This document shows positions 8,223 through 17,291 of a stretch of 54,171 bases of DNA, piece by piece (the first letter of the stretch is position 1; each line of letters begins with the position of its first letter). The DNA comes from Acidobacteriota bacterium (lineage in GTDB: Bacteria; Acidobacteriota; Vicinamibacteria; Vicinamibacterales; SCN-69-37), in contig CANIII010000011.1 in the NCBI GenBank assembly GCA_947467605.1, positions 1 through 54,171 on the forward strand, written 5' to 3'. Below the pieces are notes generated by a model. That model saw only the letters and a list, made by a program, of their open reading frames with translations, did not search any database and was not told the origin of the DNA. A program made the position numbers and the translations under genes.

Positions 8223-9899
8223 CTACTTCTTGATCAGCGATTTGTCGCGAATCGCTTTGAACTCGTTGCCCGCTTTCCACTCGGGGAACTTGTCTGTCTG
8301 CGCCACGCGATAGCCCACTGCGAACAACATCTTCACGTCTTCAGCGTACCCGGCCAGATCCCAGTCGGCCATCACCTGATCGGACGGCTGGTGGTAGATC
8401 TTCTCGGTGTACTCGTCTTTCTTCTTCTGACCCCAGCCCGCCGGTTTGCCGATGACATCGCTGCCATCGTCACTATCGAGTGCCGGCACGCCGACTTTCG
8501 CAAAGTTGAAGTGATCCGAGCGGTAGTAGAAGCCCTTCTCGGGTTCCGCGTCCGGCTTCAGCGTGCGACCCTGTTCTTTGGCCGCGTCGCGGAGGTAATC
8601 GTCGAGATCGGAGGCGCCGAGACCGATCACGATCACGTCACTCGTGCGGCCGATGAGCGAGAGGTTGTCGTCGACGTTGATGTCGGCGAGTGTCTTGTCG
8701 AGCGGGTACAGCGGAAAGCTGCCGTAGTACTGCGACCCGAGCAGGCCCTGTTCTTCTGCCGTCACAGCGATGAACAACATCGAGCGTTTGGGCGCCGGCG
8801 TCACTTTCTTCGCCGCGCGTGCAATCGCCATGATGCCTGCCGTGCCCGAGGCATTGTCTTGCGCGCCGTTGTAGATGTTGTCGCCATTGAGCGGCACGCC
8901 AACGCCGAAGTGATCCCAGTGCGCAGAGAAGATCACGTATTCGTCTTTCAGCTTCGGATCCGAGCCCGGCAGCTTCGCGACGACGTTGCGCGAGTTGGTT
9001 GTGCGCATCTTCTGCTTGAACGACACTGACGCGCTCATGTTCATCGGCACTGGCTTGAAGTCGCGCGTCGCTGCCTGCGCCTTGAGCTTGTCAAAGTCGA
9101 GACCGGCCATCTTGAACAGCTCCTTCGCAGCATCCGCGGCGATCCACGAGTGCAGCTTGGCCTTGTCCATGTTCTTGTTTGGTGTCACGAGATCAAACCG
9201 CTCACCGCCCATGCCCTGCACCACGTTCCAGCCGTACCCGGCCGTCGGTGTGTCGTGCACGATGATCACGCCGTCGGCGCCGAGCTCCGCCGCTTTGTCA
9301 AATTTGTACGTCCATCGGCCGTAGTAGGTCATCGCGTTGCCGCGAAACAGGCTGTCGTCCGGTTTGCCGTCCGCCCCTTTGACCTGCGGATCATTAATCA
9401 GCACCACCATCGTCTTGCCCTTGAGGTCGATGCCTTTGAAGTCGTCCCAGTTGAACTCGGGCGCCTGCACTCCGTAGCCCACAAACACGAGGTCCGACTT
9501 GAGGTCGATGCTGTCGGTGACGCGCCGGCTCCAGCCGACATATTCATCGCGCCACTTGAATTCGTGCGTCTTGCCGTTCTTCGCCGTGATCTTCAACGGC
9601 GTGATCTTGTCGGGCTGGAGGCTGACGAGGGGCACCGCCTGCGTCCATGAACCGTCCGGATTACCCGGCTCAAGGCCCATCGCCTTGAACTGATCGGTGA
9701 GGTACTGCACCGTGAGGTCTTCGCCCTTGGACCCCGGCGCGCGACCTTCGAACTCATCCGACGCCAGCTTGGTGATGTCGGCCAGCGCCAGCTTGGCATC
9801 AATGTCCGGCAACTTCGCCATCGGAATCGGACCCGCCGGCTCGGATGCGCACGCCGCAGAAAAGAGCAGTGCCGCGAAGGCAATGTTGGAAATTCGCAT
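8223..9899 (-). CDS. Secreted M28-family zinc metallopeptidase with PA domain
   Basis: 558 residues. Signal peptide with a lipobox-like FSAAC (Cys 17). A PA-type insert spans about 130-260 (LVFVGYGVQAPEFNWDD through the HDTPTAGYGW loop). The M28 catalytic core is complete for a two-zinc aminopeptidase: H327 (SAHWDHFG), bridging D348 (GAQDNASG), E382/E383 (TAEEQG), D410 or D411, and H503 (YHQPSD). Members remove N-terminal residues from peptides in the periplasm or outside the cell. It is leaderless: TAGAGT ends 6 bases before the ATG, with no Shine-Dalgarno. It is divergent from a cyclophilin with only 38 bases between starts. Confidence 0.95.
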   Translation of the reverse strand: MRISNIAFAALLFSAACASEPAGPIPMAKLPDIDAKLALADITKLASDEFEGRAPGSKGEDLTVQYLTDQFKAMGLEPGNPDGSWTQAVPLVSLQPDKITPLKITAKNGKTHEFKWRDEYVGWSRRVTDSIDLKSDLVFVGYGVQAPEFNWDDFKGIDLKGKTMVVLINDPQVKGADGKPDDSLFRGNAMTYYGRWTYKFDKAAELGADGVIIVHDTPTAGYGWNVVQGMGGERFDLVTPNKNMDKAKLHSWIAADAAKELFKMAGLDFDKLKAQAATRDFKPVPMNMSASVSFKQKMRTTNSRNVVAKLPGSDPKLKDEYVIFSAHWDHFGVGVPLNGDNIYNGAQDNASGTAGIMAIARAAKKVTPAPKRSMLFIAVTAEEQGLLGSQYYGSFPLYPLDKTLADINVDDNLSLIGRTSDVIVIGLGASDLDDYLRDAAKEQGRTLKPDAEPEKGFYYRSDHFNFAKVGVPALDSDDGSDVIGKPAGWGQKKKDEYTEKIYHQPSDQVMADWDLAGYAEDVKMLFAVGYRVAQTDKFPEWKAGNEFKAIRDKSLIKK

Positions 9900-9905
9900 G
9901 GCGAG

Positions 9906-9931
9906 ACTCTACTGCAAAGAGCGCGTAAGAT
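9906..9931. promoter_or_regulatory. Two back-to-back leaderless-type promoters
   Basis: Minus strand: TAGAGT (9911-9906), then 6 bases, then the ATG of the M28 peptidase at 9899. Plus strand: TAAGAT (9926-9931), then 6 bases, then the ATG of the cyclophilin at 9938. Both spacings place +1 on the A of ATG. Confidence 0.6.
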
Positions 9932-9937
9932 TCCTCC

Positions 9938-11065
9938 ATGTTTCGGTTGGTCTCAGTGCTCCTGCTTCTTCTGGCTCAGGCGCGCCCACCCGCGGCGCCG
10001 ACGTTCTTTACGTCGCCGCTGTCGGTCGAGCAGATGAAGGGCAAGCAGGCCGTCGTGGACACCACGATGGGGACGTTTGTGATTCAGCTGTTGCCCGAGC
10101 GGGCGCCGAATCATGTGGCGTACATGATGAAGCTCGCGAAGGATGGCGCGTACGTCGGGACGCTGTTTCATCGCGTGATTCGCTACGGCATCATTCAGGG
10201 GGGTGATCCGTTCACGAAGGATCCATCGAAGGTCGCGCAGTACGGCACCGGCGCCATGAATCAGCTGAAGGCCGAGTTCAGCGCAACGACAAATCCCGAC
10301 GACTACTCGCGCGGCGCTGTGGCCGCGGTGCTCGCGCCAGGAAGACCCGACAGCGGCGGCGCGCAGTTCTTCATCTGCGTCACCGATCAGAAAAGCCTGC
10401 AAGGCCAGTACACCGTCTTTGGCAAGATTGTTGATGGGATGGAGATTGTCGAGCAGATCTCCGCAGCTCCCGCCAACGCGAACGGCTTGCCCGACGCTCG
10501 CGTTGAGATCAAGTCCGTGACGATCCGCGACACGCCTCCGCCGCCTGTCGTGCCGTTCTCCACAGAGACGGTCGCTGAACTCGCGCAGTACCGCGCCATC
10601 TTGCAGACAACAAAGGGCGAGATCGTGCTCAAGATGCGCCCCGACCTGGCGCCAGAGACCGTGCGCCACTTTCTGCGCATGTCGCAGGCCGGTATCTATG
10701 ACGTCACGCTCGTGCACCGCGTGGTGAAGGGGTTTGTGATTCAGACCGGCTCAGTTGCGTTTCGCGCGACGCCCCTCTCGCCAAAACAGCAGGAGCTGAT
10801 TCATGGCATGGCGCCGGAGTTCACGAAGACGCCCAATATGCCGGGCATCGTGTCGATGGCGCGCGGTGAAGAACCCGCGAGCGCGACCGGATCATTCTTC
10901 ATCTGCACAGGCGAATGTCGCGCACTCGACAGTCAGTACACCGTCTTCGCAGAAATCGAATCGGGCATGGACATTGCGAAGGCGATTGAAGCGGTCGCCG
11001 TGAACGGCGAAGCGCCGGTTGAGCCGATCAGCGTGACCAAGGTCATCGTGCGTAAGACTTCGTAA
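9938..11065 (+). CDS. Exported peptidyl-prolyl isomerase with two cyclophilin domains
   Basis: 375 residues. A short hydrophobic signal (LVSVLLLLLAQA) is followed by cyclophilin domain 1 (about 38-198) and domain 2 (about 218-373), joined by a Pro-rich linker (TPPPPVVPF). Domain 1 keeps FHRVIRYGIIQGGDP, the GAQFFICV core and YTVFGKIVDGMEIVE. Domain 2 keeps VHRVVKGFVIQTG, GSFFICTGE and YTVFAEIESGMDI. These are the bacterial PpiA-like hallmarks for catalysing prolyl cis/trans isomerisation during periplasmic folding. Domain 1 looks closer to the canonical active site; domain 2 lacks the GGD after the Gln. The end overlaps the convergent MBL gene by 23 bases. Confidence 0.93.
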   Translation: MFRLVSVLLLLLAQARPPAAPTFFTSPLSVEQMKGKQAVVDTTMGTFVIQLLPERAPNHVAYMMKLAKDGAYVGTLFHRVIRYGIIQGGDPFTKDPSKVAQYGTGAMNQLKAEFSATTNPDDYSRGAVAAVLAPGRPDSGGAQFFICVTDQKSLQGQYTVFGKIVDGMEIVEQISAAPANANGLPDARVEIKSVTIRDTPPPPVVPFSTETVAELAQYRAILQTTKGEIVLKMRPDLAPETVRHFLRMSQAGIYDVTLVHRVVKGFVIQTGSVAFRATPLSPKQQELIHGMAPEFTKTPNMPGIVSMARGEEPASATGSFFICTGECRALDSQYTVFAEIESGMDIAKAIEAVAVNGEAPVEPISVTKVIVRKTS

Positions 11066-12149
11066 ATCCTGTTCTGCCGTTCATCACGCTGAACGTGCCA
11101 TCGGCATTCGCGCTGATCTTGATCCACGCGCTGGTGATGTTGTCGAGATTGGCGATGCGATCGCTCGGGGCGACATCAGCGGAGCCTTCGGCGAGCGTAC
11201 GGTGCAGCTGCCATGTGTCGATCGATGACTGCATCTGCTTGAGCAGTGCCATCGTCTCCTTCTGCGCGCCCTTCTTCTCCGCGTTATTCGTGATCGCGAC
11301 AAGCGGCTTGATCGTCCGATACAGCGACGGATCCGCTGCGTCGTCCGCGCCGTGATGCGAGACGAGGTAGACGTCTGTGTCGCCGATCAGATTCGTCGGG
11401 CACGTGAGCGCGAACAGTGACGGCCCGCTGAGGTCGCCGACGTCGAGAAAACTGAAGCGCCCGTACCGCAATCGCACGGCCGTTGAGCGCGGGTTCTCGG
11501 TCTTCTCCTGCGCGGCGATGCCGGTGCCCTCGCAAATCGACGGGCTTCGGCTGACGCCGGGCATGGGCGTGTCTCCGGGAATCGGTCTGGACATCACCTT
11601 GTCCTCGGATGCGACGACGACGACCTCGACACCGCCGCCGAGCATGTTGAGGGGCAGTCGATCGCCGGCCTTGGGCTGAATGTGTTTGCCGTTGGCGCGC
11701 ACGGCGGAGTACGCGTCGTAAACGCCCTGCGTGCCCGCGACGCCCTTCTCGGCCTCGGCCGTCGGGGCGGCGTGATCGATGAATGTCTTGATGCGCAGGA
11801 GTTGCGCAAGTTCCGGGACGCCGCCGGCGTGATCCGCGTGATAGTGGGTGAGCATGAGGTAATCGATCTCCGTCACGCCCGCGTCCTTCGCCGCCGCCAC
11901 GATGCGCTGCGCATCACGCGCACGCGCGGCTAGACCGGGCTTCGATGCGAACGTGCCGTCGCTCGGAAATCCTGCGTCGATCAACAGCGATTCGCCGCTG
12001 GGTGTCACGATCAGGGTCGCCTGGCCGCCCTCGACGTCGATGACGTAGATGTCGAGCGTCTTCGCTACGGTGCGCGCCTGTGTCGTCGTGCCGATGCACG
12101 TGGCGACCATCAGCCACACGAGAAACGCTCGTCGGATCATTGGTGTCAT
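11043..12149 (-). CDS. Exported metallo-beta-lactamase-fold hydrolase (ComEC/Rec2 C-terminal-like)
   Basis: 368 residues. An N-terminal signal (AFLVWLMVATCIG) is followed by an MBL fold: IYVIDVEGGQATLIVTPSG (first strands, as in ComEC-type proteins), the metal motif HYHADHAGG (H102, H104, D106, H107), a later Asp in FLDVGDLSG, and a His in VSHHGAD. It is a stand-alone hydrolase, not a DNA uptake channel; the substrate is unknown and could be a nucleotide or phosphodiester. ATG 12149 overlaps the dinB stop as ATGA, with GAGG 7 bases upstream, so translation is coupled to dinB. Confidence 0.9.
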   Translation of the reverse strand: MTPMIRRAFLVWLMVATCIGTTTQARTVAKTLDIYVIDVEGGQATLIVTPSGESLLIDAGFPSDGTFASKPGLAARARDAQRIVAAAKDAGVTEIDYLMLTHYHADHAGGVPELAQLLRIKTFIDHAAPTAEAEKGVAGTQGVYDAYSAVRANGKHIQPKAGDRLPLNMLGGGVEVVVVASEDKVMSRPIPGDTPMPGVSRSPSICEGTGIAAQEKTENPRSTAVRLRYGRFSFLDVGDLSGPSLFALTCPTNLIGDTDVYLVSHHGADDAADPSLYRTIKPLVAITNNAEKKGAQKETMALLKQMQSSIDTWQLHRTLAEGSADVAPSDRIANLDNITSAWIKISANADGTFSVMNGRTGFTKSYAR

Positions 12150-13243
12150 TCCTCTGCCTCAAAGGGTAACCGCGAGGTGTCAACTTCCCGCGACGCATCT
12201 CGCGCCGCCTGTTCGCGCGGGTCAATGAGCCCGTGGACGCCCGCACCAAGCAGGCGTACTGGCCGTGTCCGTGCGTCCGTCTTGTCGAGCAGACCGACCG
12301 CCCGATTCGAGATCTGATCCGCGTCGCTCGTCGGCAGGCGCGAATCGCTGCGCGTGAGCGTCGTGAAGTCGCTGTAGCGCACCTTGATCGTCACCGTCTT
12401 GGCGACGAGGCCCTTCTCCGCGAGCCAGCCGGCATTCTCGCGCGCCATCTCGGCCACTTCTTCGCGCATGCGATCGAAGTCGATGAGGTCGTGCGAGTAC
12501 GTCTTCTCACTGCTCGACGACTTCGCTTTGCGATTCGGCGTCACGCGCCGCTCGTCGCGCCCATGCGCGAGGTCGATGAGCCAGTCGGCCAGGCTGCCGA
12601 CGGCTTGTCGGAGCACCGCCGGATCCACTGTTCGTACCTGCATGAGCTCAGTGATGCCGTGCTCGCGGAGTCGCGCGGCGGTGACTGGCCCAACGCCCCA
12701 GAGCGCATCGACCGGCAGCTTCTTGAGAAACGACTCCATTCGCTCCGGCGCAATCACGGTGAGTCCATCTGGCTTGCGCCATCCGGATCCGATCTTCGCG
12801 AGGAACTTGTTTGGTGCCACACCTGCCGACGCCGTGAGTCCGGTCGTCGATTTGATTTCATCCTTGATGCGCCGGGCGACGGTCATGCCGAGCGGCTCGT
12901 TCCACGCGTTCTCGGTGACGTCGAGATACGCCTCGTCGAGTGACAGGCCTTCCACGAGGGGCGTGACACTGCGAAAGATGCTGAAGACTTGCTGCGAGAC
13001 CGCTTTGTATTTCTGAAAATCCGGACGGAGGATGACGAGCTTCGGGCACAGCCGAATGGCGCGCGCCATCGGAATTGCCGATCGCACGCCAAACGTGCGC
13101 GCTTCGTAGCTCGCTGCGGCCACGACGCCGCGACCTTCGGGTCGCCCGCCAACAGCCACAGGCTGGCCTTTCAGTTCTGGACGATCGCGTTGTTCGACCG
13201 ACGCATAGAACGCGTCCATGTCGACATGAATGATTCGGCGCAT
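12146..13243 (-). CDS. dinB: DNA polymerase IV (Y family)
   Basis: 365 residues from ATG 13243, chosen because homologues begin with RRIIHVDMDAF; GGGAAG lies about 7 bases upstream. Catalytic acids are D8 in HVDMDAFYASVE and D103/E104 in SLDEAYLDVT. Palm and fingers occupy about 1-165, the thumb helix-hairpin-helix follows (PVDALWGVGPVTAARL, about 170-200), and the little-finger domain occupies about 235-345. It performs error-prone translesion synthesis. The start is 4 bases after the upstream stop and the 3' end overlaps the MBL gene, so the three form one transcript. No LexA-type operator was recognised. Confidence 0.95.
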   Translation of the reverse strand: MRRIIHVDMDAFYASVEQRDRPELKGQPVAVGGRPEGRGVVAAASYEARTFGVRSAIPMARAIRLCPKLVILRPDFQKYKAVSQQVFSIFRSVTPLVEGLSLDEAYLDVTENAWNEPLGMTVARRIKDEIKSTTGLTASAGVAPNKFLAKIGSGWRKPDGLTVIAPERMESFLKKLPVDALWGVGPVTAARLREHGITELMQVRTVDPAVLRQAVGSLADWLIDLAHGRDERRVTPNRKAKSSSSEKTYSHDLIDFDRMREEVAEMARENAGWLAEKGLVAKTVTIKVRYSDFTTLTRSDSRLPTSDADQISNRAVGLLDKTDARTRPVRLLGAGVHGLIDPREQAARDASREVDTSRLPFEAEE

Positions 13244-13247
13244 GCCG

Positions 13248-15212
13248 CTACTTCCCGCACTTTTTGCCCTTCCACTGCTTCGACAAATCGCCGCACGACC
13301 AGTCTTCGGCATCCACCGAGCCGATCGGCCATGTCCAGCCCTTCCAATACGCGTTGATCTCGGCGTCGGTCGTATCCTGCCTGAACGGTCGCTGCGCGCA
13401 CGTGAACCAGGTCTTCTTGCCGCGCTCGATCAAGTCTTCCTTGTCACGCAGCGTCAGCGCCTTCAACACGTCGACCGTCATGTCGATGCGCGTGCCGGGC
13501 TTGCATCCCGTGAGCAGGGTCTCGACCTCATTCGGTACCAGATCGTGGTCCCAGTCGTTGAGGAACCAGTCTGACAGATCCACCCCGTACGGACCTGCCG
13601 GCGATCCCCACCAATCGATCGCATCGGTCCGATGTTGAAGTTCATGCCGCACCGTCTCGCCGAAGCAGTCGATCGCTTCCGCGTGACGTCCGGTCTTCGT
13701 GTTCGTGCCCGGCGTGACCTCGTCGCGACATGCGCCCTTCGCAAACACCAGACTACTGATCAGGATCTTTTGCGTCGCGTGGTCATAGCGCGCAATCGGA
13801 TTGCCCGGTTGAAACGGATCCGTGATCGACTCCTCATACTTCAGCCAGCCGCGCGCGATCGGAGGCACCGCGCCCGTCTGCTTCCAGCAGTAATACCAAT
13901 TCGGCGTCCCGTCGTCGGGATGGTTGGTATCGACGTCCGGAAAGAATGTGCGGATGGTCTCGCGTCGTTCGCATGCGCACGCACCCTTCGTGCGCGCGGT
14001 GATGGTCTTGGCGCCGAAGTCGGAATTCTTGCGCGGCATGTTCACGTAGGTGAACTTGATCTGGTCGCCCTTCTTGGACGAGGGCTCGGCCTCGAGCGAC
14101 GTGGGGGAGCCCATCTTGTCAATCTCCCATTCGAGCTCGTCTTTCACTTCGCGACCGCCGCGCCACAGCTTCGCTTTTGCATTCACGATCAGCTTGCCGT
14201 CAAGACCGAAGCCGATATCGTGCTCATTGTCGGCGAGCTCGATGGTCTCGATCTGGCAGAAGTTCACTGTGAATGGCGCGCTCTCAGACCGCGCGCCGTT
14301 ACGCGTGTAGCGAATCTTCACCGTCACCGTGCCGGTGTCCTTCGTGCCCGTGATCTGGAGCGATGGCTTCTCGCCGCCTTCGTTCTCGGTGATCTCGGGC
14401 ATCTTGCCCGTGGAGGTGACGATGAACTCGCTGAAGGTGCCGCCGCGTGGTGTGGCACCGGCGGTGAAATGCAGGCTCTTGTCTGTGGCGTCGCCTTCGA
14501 TGCACCCGCACTCCGGTCCGTAGATTTTCACGTGCGGCGTGACCGGGCCCTTCTTCAAACTCCAGCGCACGGTGATCGTTGACGGCACCCCAGCGAATCC
14601 ACCAATGCGGCTCGAGTCGGGAATCGTGACGATCTTGGAACCCGTGAGGGTCGTGGCGTTGGCGCCGCCGCTTGAACTCACGAGTACGGGCGCGGGCCCT
14701 TGCAGACCCTCTTCGATGTGCGTCGCATCCAGGTTGACGTTCTGTCCCATGGCCTTGGCGATCTCGAGCACAAACCCGAACACCTTGGTCGCGATCACCC
14801 GATCCTGCGCCGTGTAATCCGTCAACGTCTTGAAGTCATCGTCAGCCTCGACGCCAATTTCCCAGTCGGTGCCGTTGAACTCCACGTTGCTGGTGCCAAC
14901 GCCGGAGCCGGCACCGTGCGTGGGGATCGTGTAGTAACCGGCCATGTCGAGCGAGTTGTTGATCGATCCCGTCCATGAGACGGTGCCGTCACCGTTGAGC
15001 GTGTAGGAGCTGCTCATGTGCGCGTTGACACCGATCGTTGGCGTGTCTGTGCCGGTGCCGCCCGGGGCCCAGATGCCGTTTGCATCCTCGTCAACAGAGA
15101 TCGTGCCGGTCCATTCCGCCTGGCCGGCCTGACGCGCCGTAGCGCTCGATGTGAGGCCCAGGCACAGGGCGCCGGCCAGCAGCCAGCGACCGCGTTTGGT
15201 GACGATCCGCAT
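13248..15212 (-). CDS. Large secreted protein with HELQH zinc-protease-like motif, unassigned family
   Basis: 654 residues from ATG 15212. TATGCT ends 6 bases upstream (leaderless), which rejects the longer reading frame that runs antisense into the next gene. Signal peptide about 1-24 (ending SATA). Several Ig-like beta regions follow (for example VTVKIRYTRNGARSESAPF). The C-terminal third contains ETVRHELQHR, with H523-E524 and H527 forming an HExxH zinc motif, and about 25 residues later DWDHDLVPNEVE, which resembles a calcium-binding DxDxD repeat. Many Cys point to an extracytoplasmic location. It is probably a metalloprotease or adhesin, but the third metal ligand is not evident. It precedes dinB by 4 bases. 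Confidence 0.8.
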   Translation of the reverse strand: MRIVTKRGRWLLAGALCLGLTSSATARQAGQAEWTGTISVDEDANGIWAPGGTGTDTPTIGVNAHMSSSYTLNGDGTVSWTGSINNSLDMAGYYTIPTHGAGSGVGTSNVEFNGTDWEIGVEADDDFKTLTDYTAQDRVIATKVFGFVLEIAKAMGQNVNLDATHIEEGLQGPAPVLVSSSGGANATTLTGSKIVTIPDSSRIGGFAGVPSTITVRWSLKKGPVTPHVKIYGPECGCIEGDATDKSLHFTAGATPRGGTFSEFIVTSTGKMPEITENEGGEKPSLQITGTKDTGTVTVKIRYTRNGARSESAPFTVNFCQIETIELADNEHDIGFGLDGKLIVNAKAKLWRGGREVKDELEWEIDKMGSPTSLEAEPSSKKGDQIKFTYVNMPRKNSDFGAKTITARTKGACACERRETIRTFFPDVDTNHPDDGTPNWYYCWKQTGAVPPIARGWLKYEESITDPFQPGNPIARYDHATQKILISSLVFAKGACRDEVTPGTNTKTGRHAEAIDCFGETVRHELQHRTDAIDWWGSPAGPYGVDLSDWFLNDWDHDLVPNEVETLLTGCKPGTRIDMTVDVLKALTLRDKEDLIERGKKTWFTCAQRPFRQDTTDAEINAYWKGWTWPIGSVDAEDWSCGDLSKQWKGKKCGK

Positions 15213-15218
15213 GGGGCC

Positions 15219-15248
15219 AGCATACGCGTACGGGTTTCTGATTAGAAT
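15219..15248. promoter_or_regulatory. Two back-to-back leaderless-type promoters
   Basis: Minus: TATGCT (15224-15219), 6 bases before ATG 15212. Plus: TAGAAT (15243-15248), 6 bases before ATG 15255. Only 42 bases separate the two start codons. Confidence 0.6.
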
Positions 15249-15254
15249 GACCAG

Positions 15255-16349
15255 ATGAGAAGTCGTCGCCAGGCGTTGCCCTCGTTGCTGGTGGTGTCCA
15301 TTGCTGCAGGCTCTGTGGCGTTGCTCGCAATGCAAACGCGTCCAGCGCCGCTGCCAATGCCGGCCAAGCCTGGCGCACCGGCGCCGCTTGAGCTGCCGCA
15401 GGAACGGCACCTGAAGAACATCAAGCAGCTGACCAACGGCGGCGAAAACGCTGAGGCGTATTTCTCGTTCGATGGCAAGCGCCTGAGTTTTCAGAGCACG
15501 AAGGGCCACGACTGCGACCAGATCTACTCGATGAACATCGACGGCACCGACCGGAAGCTGGTGTCGACCGGCTTCGGTCGCACGACGTGCAGTCACTACT
15601 CGGCCGACAACAAGCAGATCTTCTACGCGTCCACGCACCTGGCCGGCAAGCCGTGCCCGACACCACCCGATCAGTCACTTGGCTATGTGTGGGGCATCTT
15701 CGACAGCTACGACATCTTCCGTGTGAACGTGGATGGCACGGGCCTGACTCAGTTGACGAAGACGCCAGGCTACGACGCTGAAGCGACCGTCGGCAAAGAT
15801 GGCCGCATCGTCTTCACGAGCGTCCGCGACGGCGACATGGATCTGTACTCGATGAACCCGGACGGCTCCGATGTGCGCCGCCTCACCAATATGCCCGGTC
15901 CGGATGGCGGTCCGTTCTATTCACCTGACGGCTCGAAGATCGTGTGGCGCGGCTATCACCCAAAGCCCGGCGCCGAGCTCGATCAGTACTTCTCGCTCTT
16001 GAAGAAGGCGGTCTGGAAGCCGACGACGCTCGAGGTCTACATCATGGACCGCGACGGCAAGAACGTGAAGCAGGTGACCAACCTCGGCAAGGCCAACTGG
16101 GCGCCGTACTGGACGCCCGACGGCAAGAAGATCATCTTCGCGTCGAATCACAAGGATCCGAAGGGCCGGAACTTCGATCTGTTTCTCGTCAACCTCGATG
16201 GCACCGGCCTCGAGCAGGTCACGTTCAACGACACCTTCGATGGCTTCGCGATGTTCTCGCCCGACGGCAAGAAGCTCGTGTTCGCCTCGAACCGCCACGA
16301 CGCCAAAGAGGGCGAGACCAACATCTTCATCGCCGACTGGGTCTGGTGA
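15255..16349 (+). CDS. Exported PD40/TolB-like beta-propeller protein
   Basis: 364 residues. Signal/anchor segment about 8-26 (SLLVVSIAAGSVALLAM), a Pro-rich linker, then about six propeller blades. These have the repeating pattern of SxDGKxLxFxSxxxG and IYSMNxDGTxxxxLT: FSFDGKRLSFQST, YSPDGSKIVWRGY, WTPDGKKIIFASN and FSPDGKKLVFASN. Such WD40-like PD40 repeats are found in TolB and in many acidobacterial surface proteins and act as binding scaffolds. There is no catalytic domain. Four Cys in the first 150 residues may form disulfides. Leaderless start: TAGAAT plus 6 bases. Confidence 0.92.
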   Translation: MRSRRQALPSLLVVSIAAGSVALLAMQTRPAPLPMPAKPGAPAPLELPQERHLKNIKQLTNGGENAEAYFSFDGKRLSFQSTKGHDCDQIYSMNIDGTDRKLVSTGFGRTTCSHYSADNKQIFYASTHLAGKPCPTPPDQSLGYVWGIFDSYDIFRVNVDGTGLTQLTKTPGYDAEATVGKDGRIVFTSVRDGDMDLYSMNPDGSDVRRLTNMPGPDGGPFYSPDGSKIVWRGYHPKPGAELDQYFSLLKKAVWKPTTLEVYIMDRDGKNVKQVTNLGKANWAPYWTPDGKKIIFASNHKDPKGRNFDLFLVNLDGTGLEQVTFNDTFDGFAMFSPDGKKLVFASNRHDAKEGETNIFIADWVW

Positions 16350-16389
16350 CGAGCCCCGTAAGGCGTTTACTGGCAGCGTAATGTTCGTA

Positions 16390-16410
16390 GGGTCGGTCCG
16401 AGGCTGACCC
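16390..16410. repeat. Hairpin-forming palindrome
   Basis: GGGTCGGTC, loop CGA, GGCTGACCC: a 9-bp stem with two G-T wobbles between the propeller gene and the DUF5777 operon. It is preceded by CGTA, as are the CTTCAG palindromes, so it may be a variant. There is no U-tract; it could still end transcription from the propeller gene. Confidence 0.5.
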
Positions 16411-16452
16411 CGCGGGAGCACTCTGGCCCTGGTCTTGCAGTGACGGGGCCTC

Positions 16453-17280
16453 GTGCCCCTCTGTCTGCGTGTTTTCGGACTTGCGATCTGCATCTCAGCT
16501 TCGGCGGTTGTCGCGTCCGCCCAGACCCCTGAGCTGGATTTCTCGGTCGTCAATCTGCCGACGACGCGGCCGCTCAAGCAGTTTCAGAGCAACTTCCACC
16601 TGACGCATCGGTTCCTCACGAATCTGCGCGCGGGCTCGTTGGCCGATAACGCCAGCAACATCTTCGGTCTCGACAGCGGCGCAGTGGTCGGTCTCGAGTA
16701 CCGCTTCGCGTTCAGCAACGCATTTCAATTCGCCATTCATCGCACGACCGCCGACAAGACGCTGCAGTTCTCGGCCAAGTTCGACACGGTGCAGCAGAGC
16801 GACACGCTGCCTGTGTCGGTGTCGTTCATTGCGTCAGTTGCCGGCAATCAGAACTTCGGGTGGATCGAGTCCGAGAGCCACTCGCATGTGGACGGCGCGC
16901 ACGAACACAAAGAGCCGTCGCTCACTGCAGTGGTGTCGCGCACGTTCGGTGAACGCGCGGCCGTCTACGCCGTGCCCATGTTTGTGCACAACAGCCTGAA
17001 GAATGAAGACGACAGCCATCGCGACACGTTTGCGCTCGGCTTCGGCACGCGCGTGCAAGTGCGCGACAGTATGTTTCTCGTAGCCGAGGTGACGCCGCGT
17101 CTGGCCGGGTACACACCGGGCCGCGCTGAGTTTGGCTTCGGCATCGAGAAACGCGCAGGCGGTCACACGTTTCAACTCACGTTCAGCAATTCCACCGGGA
17201 CGACGTTCGGTCAAATCGCGCGCGGCGGCCTTCCCACCACGATGTACCTGGGCTTCAACCTGGGCCGGAAGTTCCTTTGA
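16453..17280 (+). CDS. DUF5777 outer-membrane beta-barrel protein (paralogue 1)
   Basis: 275 residues from GTG 16453. Signal peptide ends ASA-Q near residue 23. The DUF5777 hallmark VVNLPTTRPLKQFQSNFHLTHRF is seen at about 32-54, followed by alternating amphipathic strands and a terminal aromatic-containing strand (YLGFNLGRKFL), as in barrels inserted by BAM. Unlike its paralogue it carries a loop at about 137-154 with five His (ESHSHVDGAHEHKE), a possible metal site. Its stop lies 12 bases before the CHRD start, so it heads a three-gene operon. Function of the family is unknown. Confidence 0.85.
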   Translation: MPLCLRVFGLAICISASAVVASAQTPELDFSVVNLPTTRPLKQFQSNFHLTHRFLTNLRAGSLADNASNIFGLDSGAVVGLEYRFAFSNAFQFAIHRTTADKTLQFSAKFDTVQQSDTLPVSVSFIASVAGNQNFGWIESESHSHVDGAHEHKEPSLTAVVSRTFGERAAVYAVPMFVHNSLKNEDDSHRDTFALGFGTRVQVRDSMFLVAEVTPRLAGYTPGRAEFGFGIEKRAGGHTFQLTFSNSTGTTFGQIARGGLPTTMYLGFNLGRKFL

Positions 17281-17291
17281 GGAGAATGACA

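Noticed and set aside
8073..9029. Open frame of 318 codons on the plus strand
   Set aside because: Antisense to tag and the M28 peptidase, whose catalytic motifs and promoter are intact; composition is that of a shadow frame.
12146..15212. A defence or mutagenesis island around dinB
   Set aside because: The neighbours are a secreted HELQH protein and an exported MBL hydrolase; no imuA/imuB, lexA or nuclease partners are present, so the clustering looks incidental.
15213..15638. 142-codon N-terminal extension of the HELQH protein
   Set aside because: It is antisense to the propeller gene, whereas ATG 15212 has a signal peptide and a -10 at the standard 6-base spacing.
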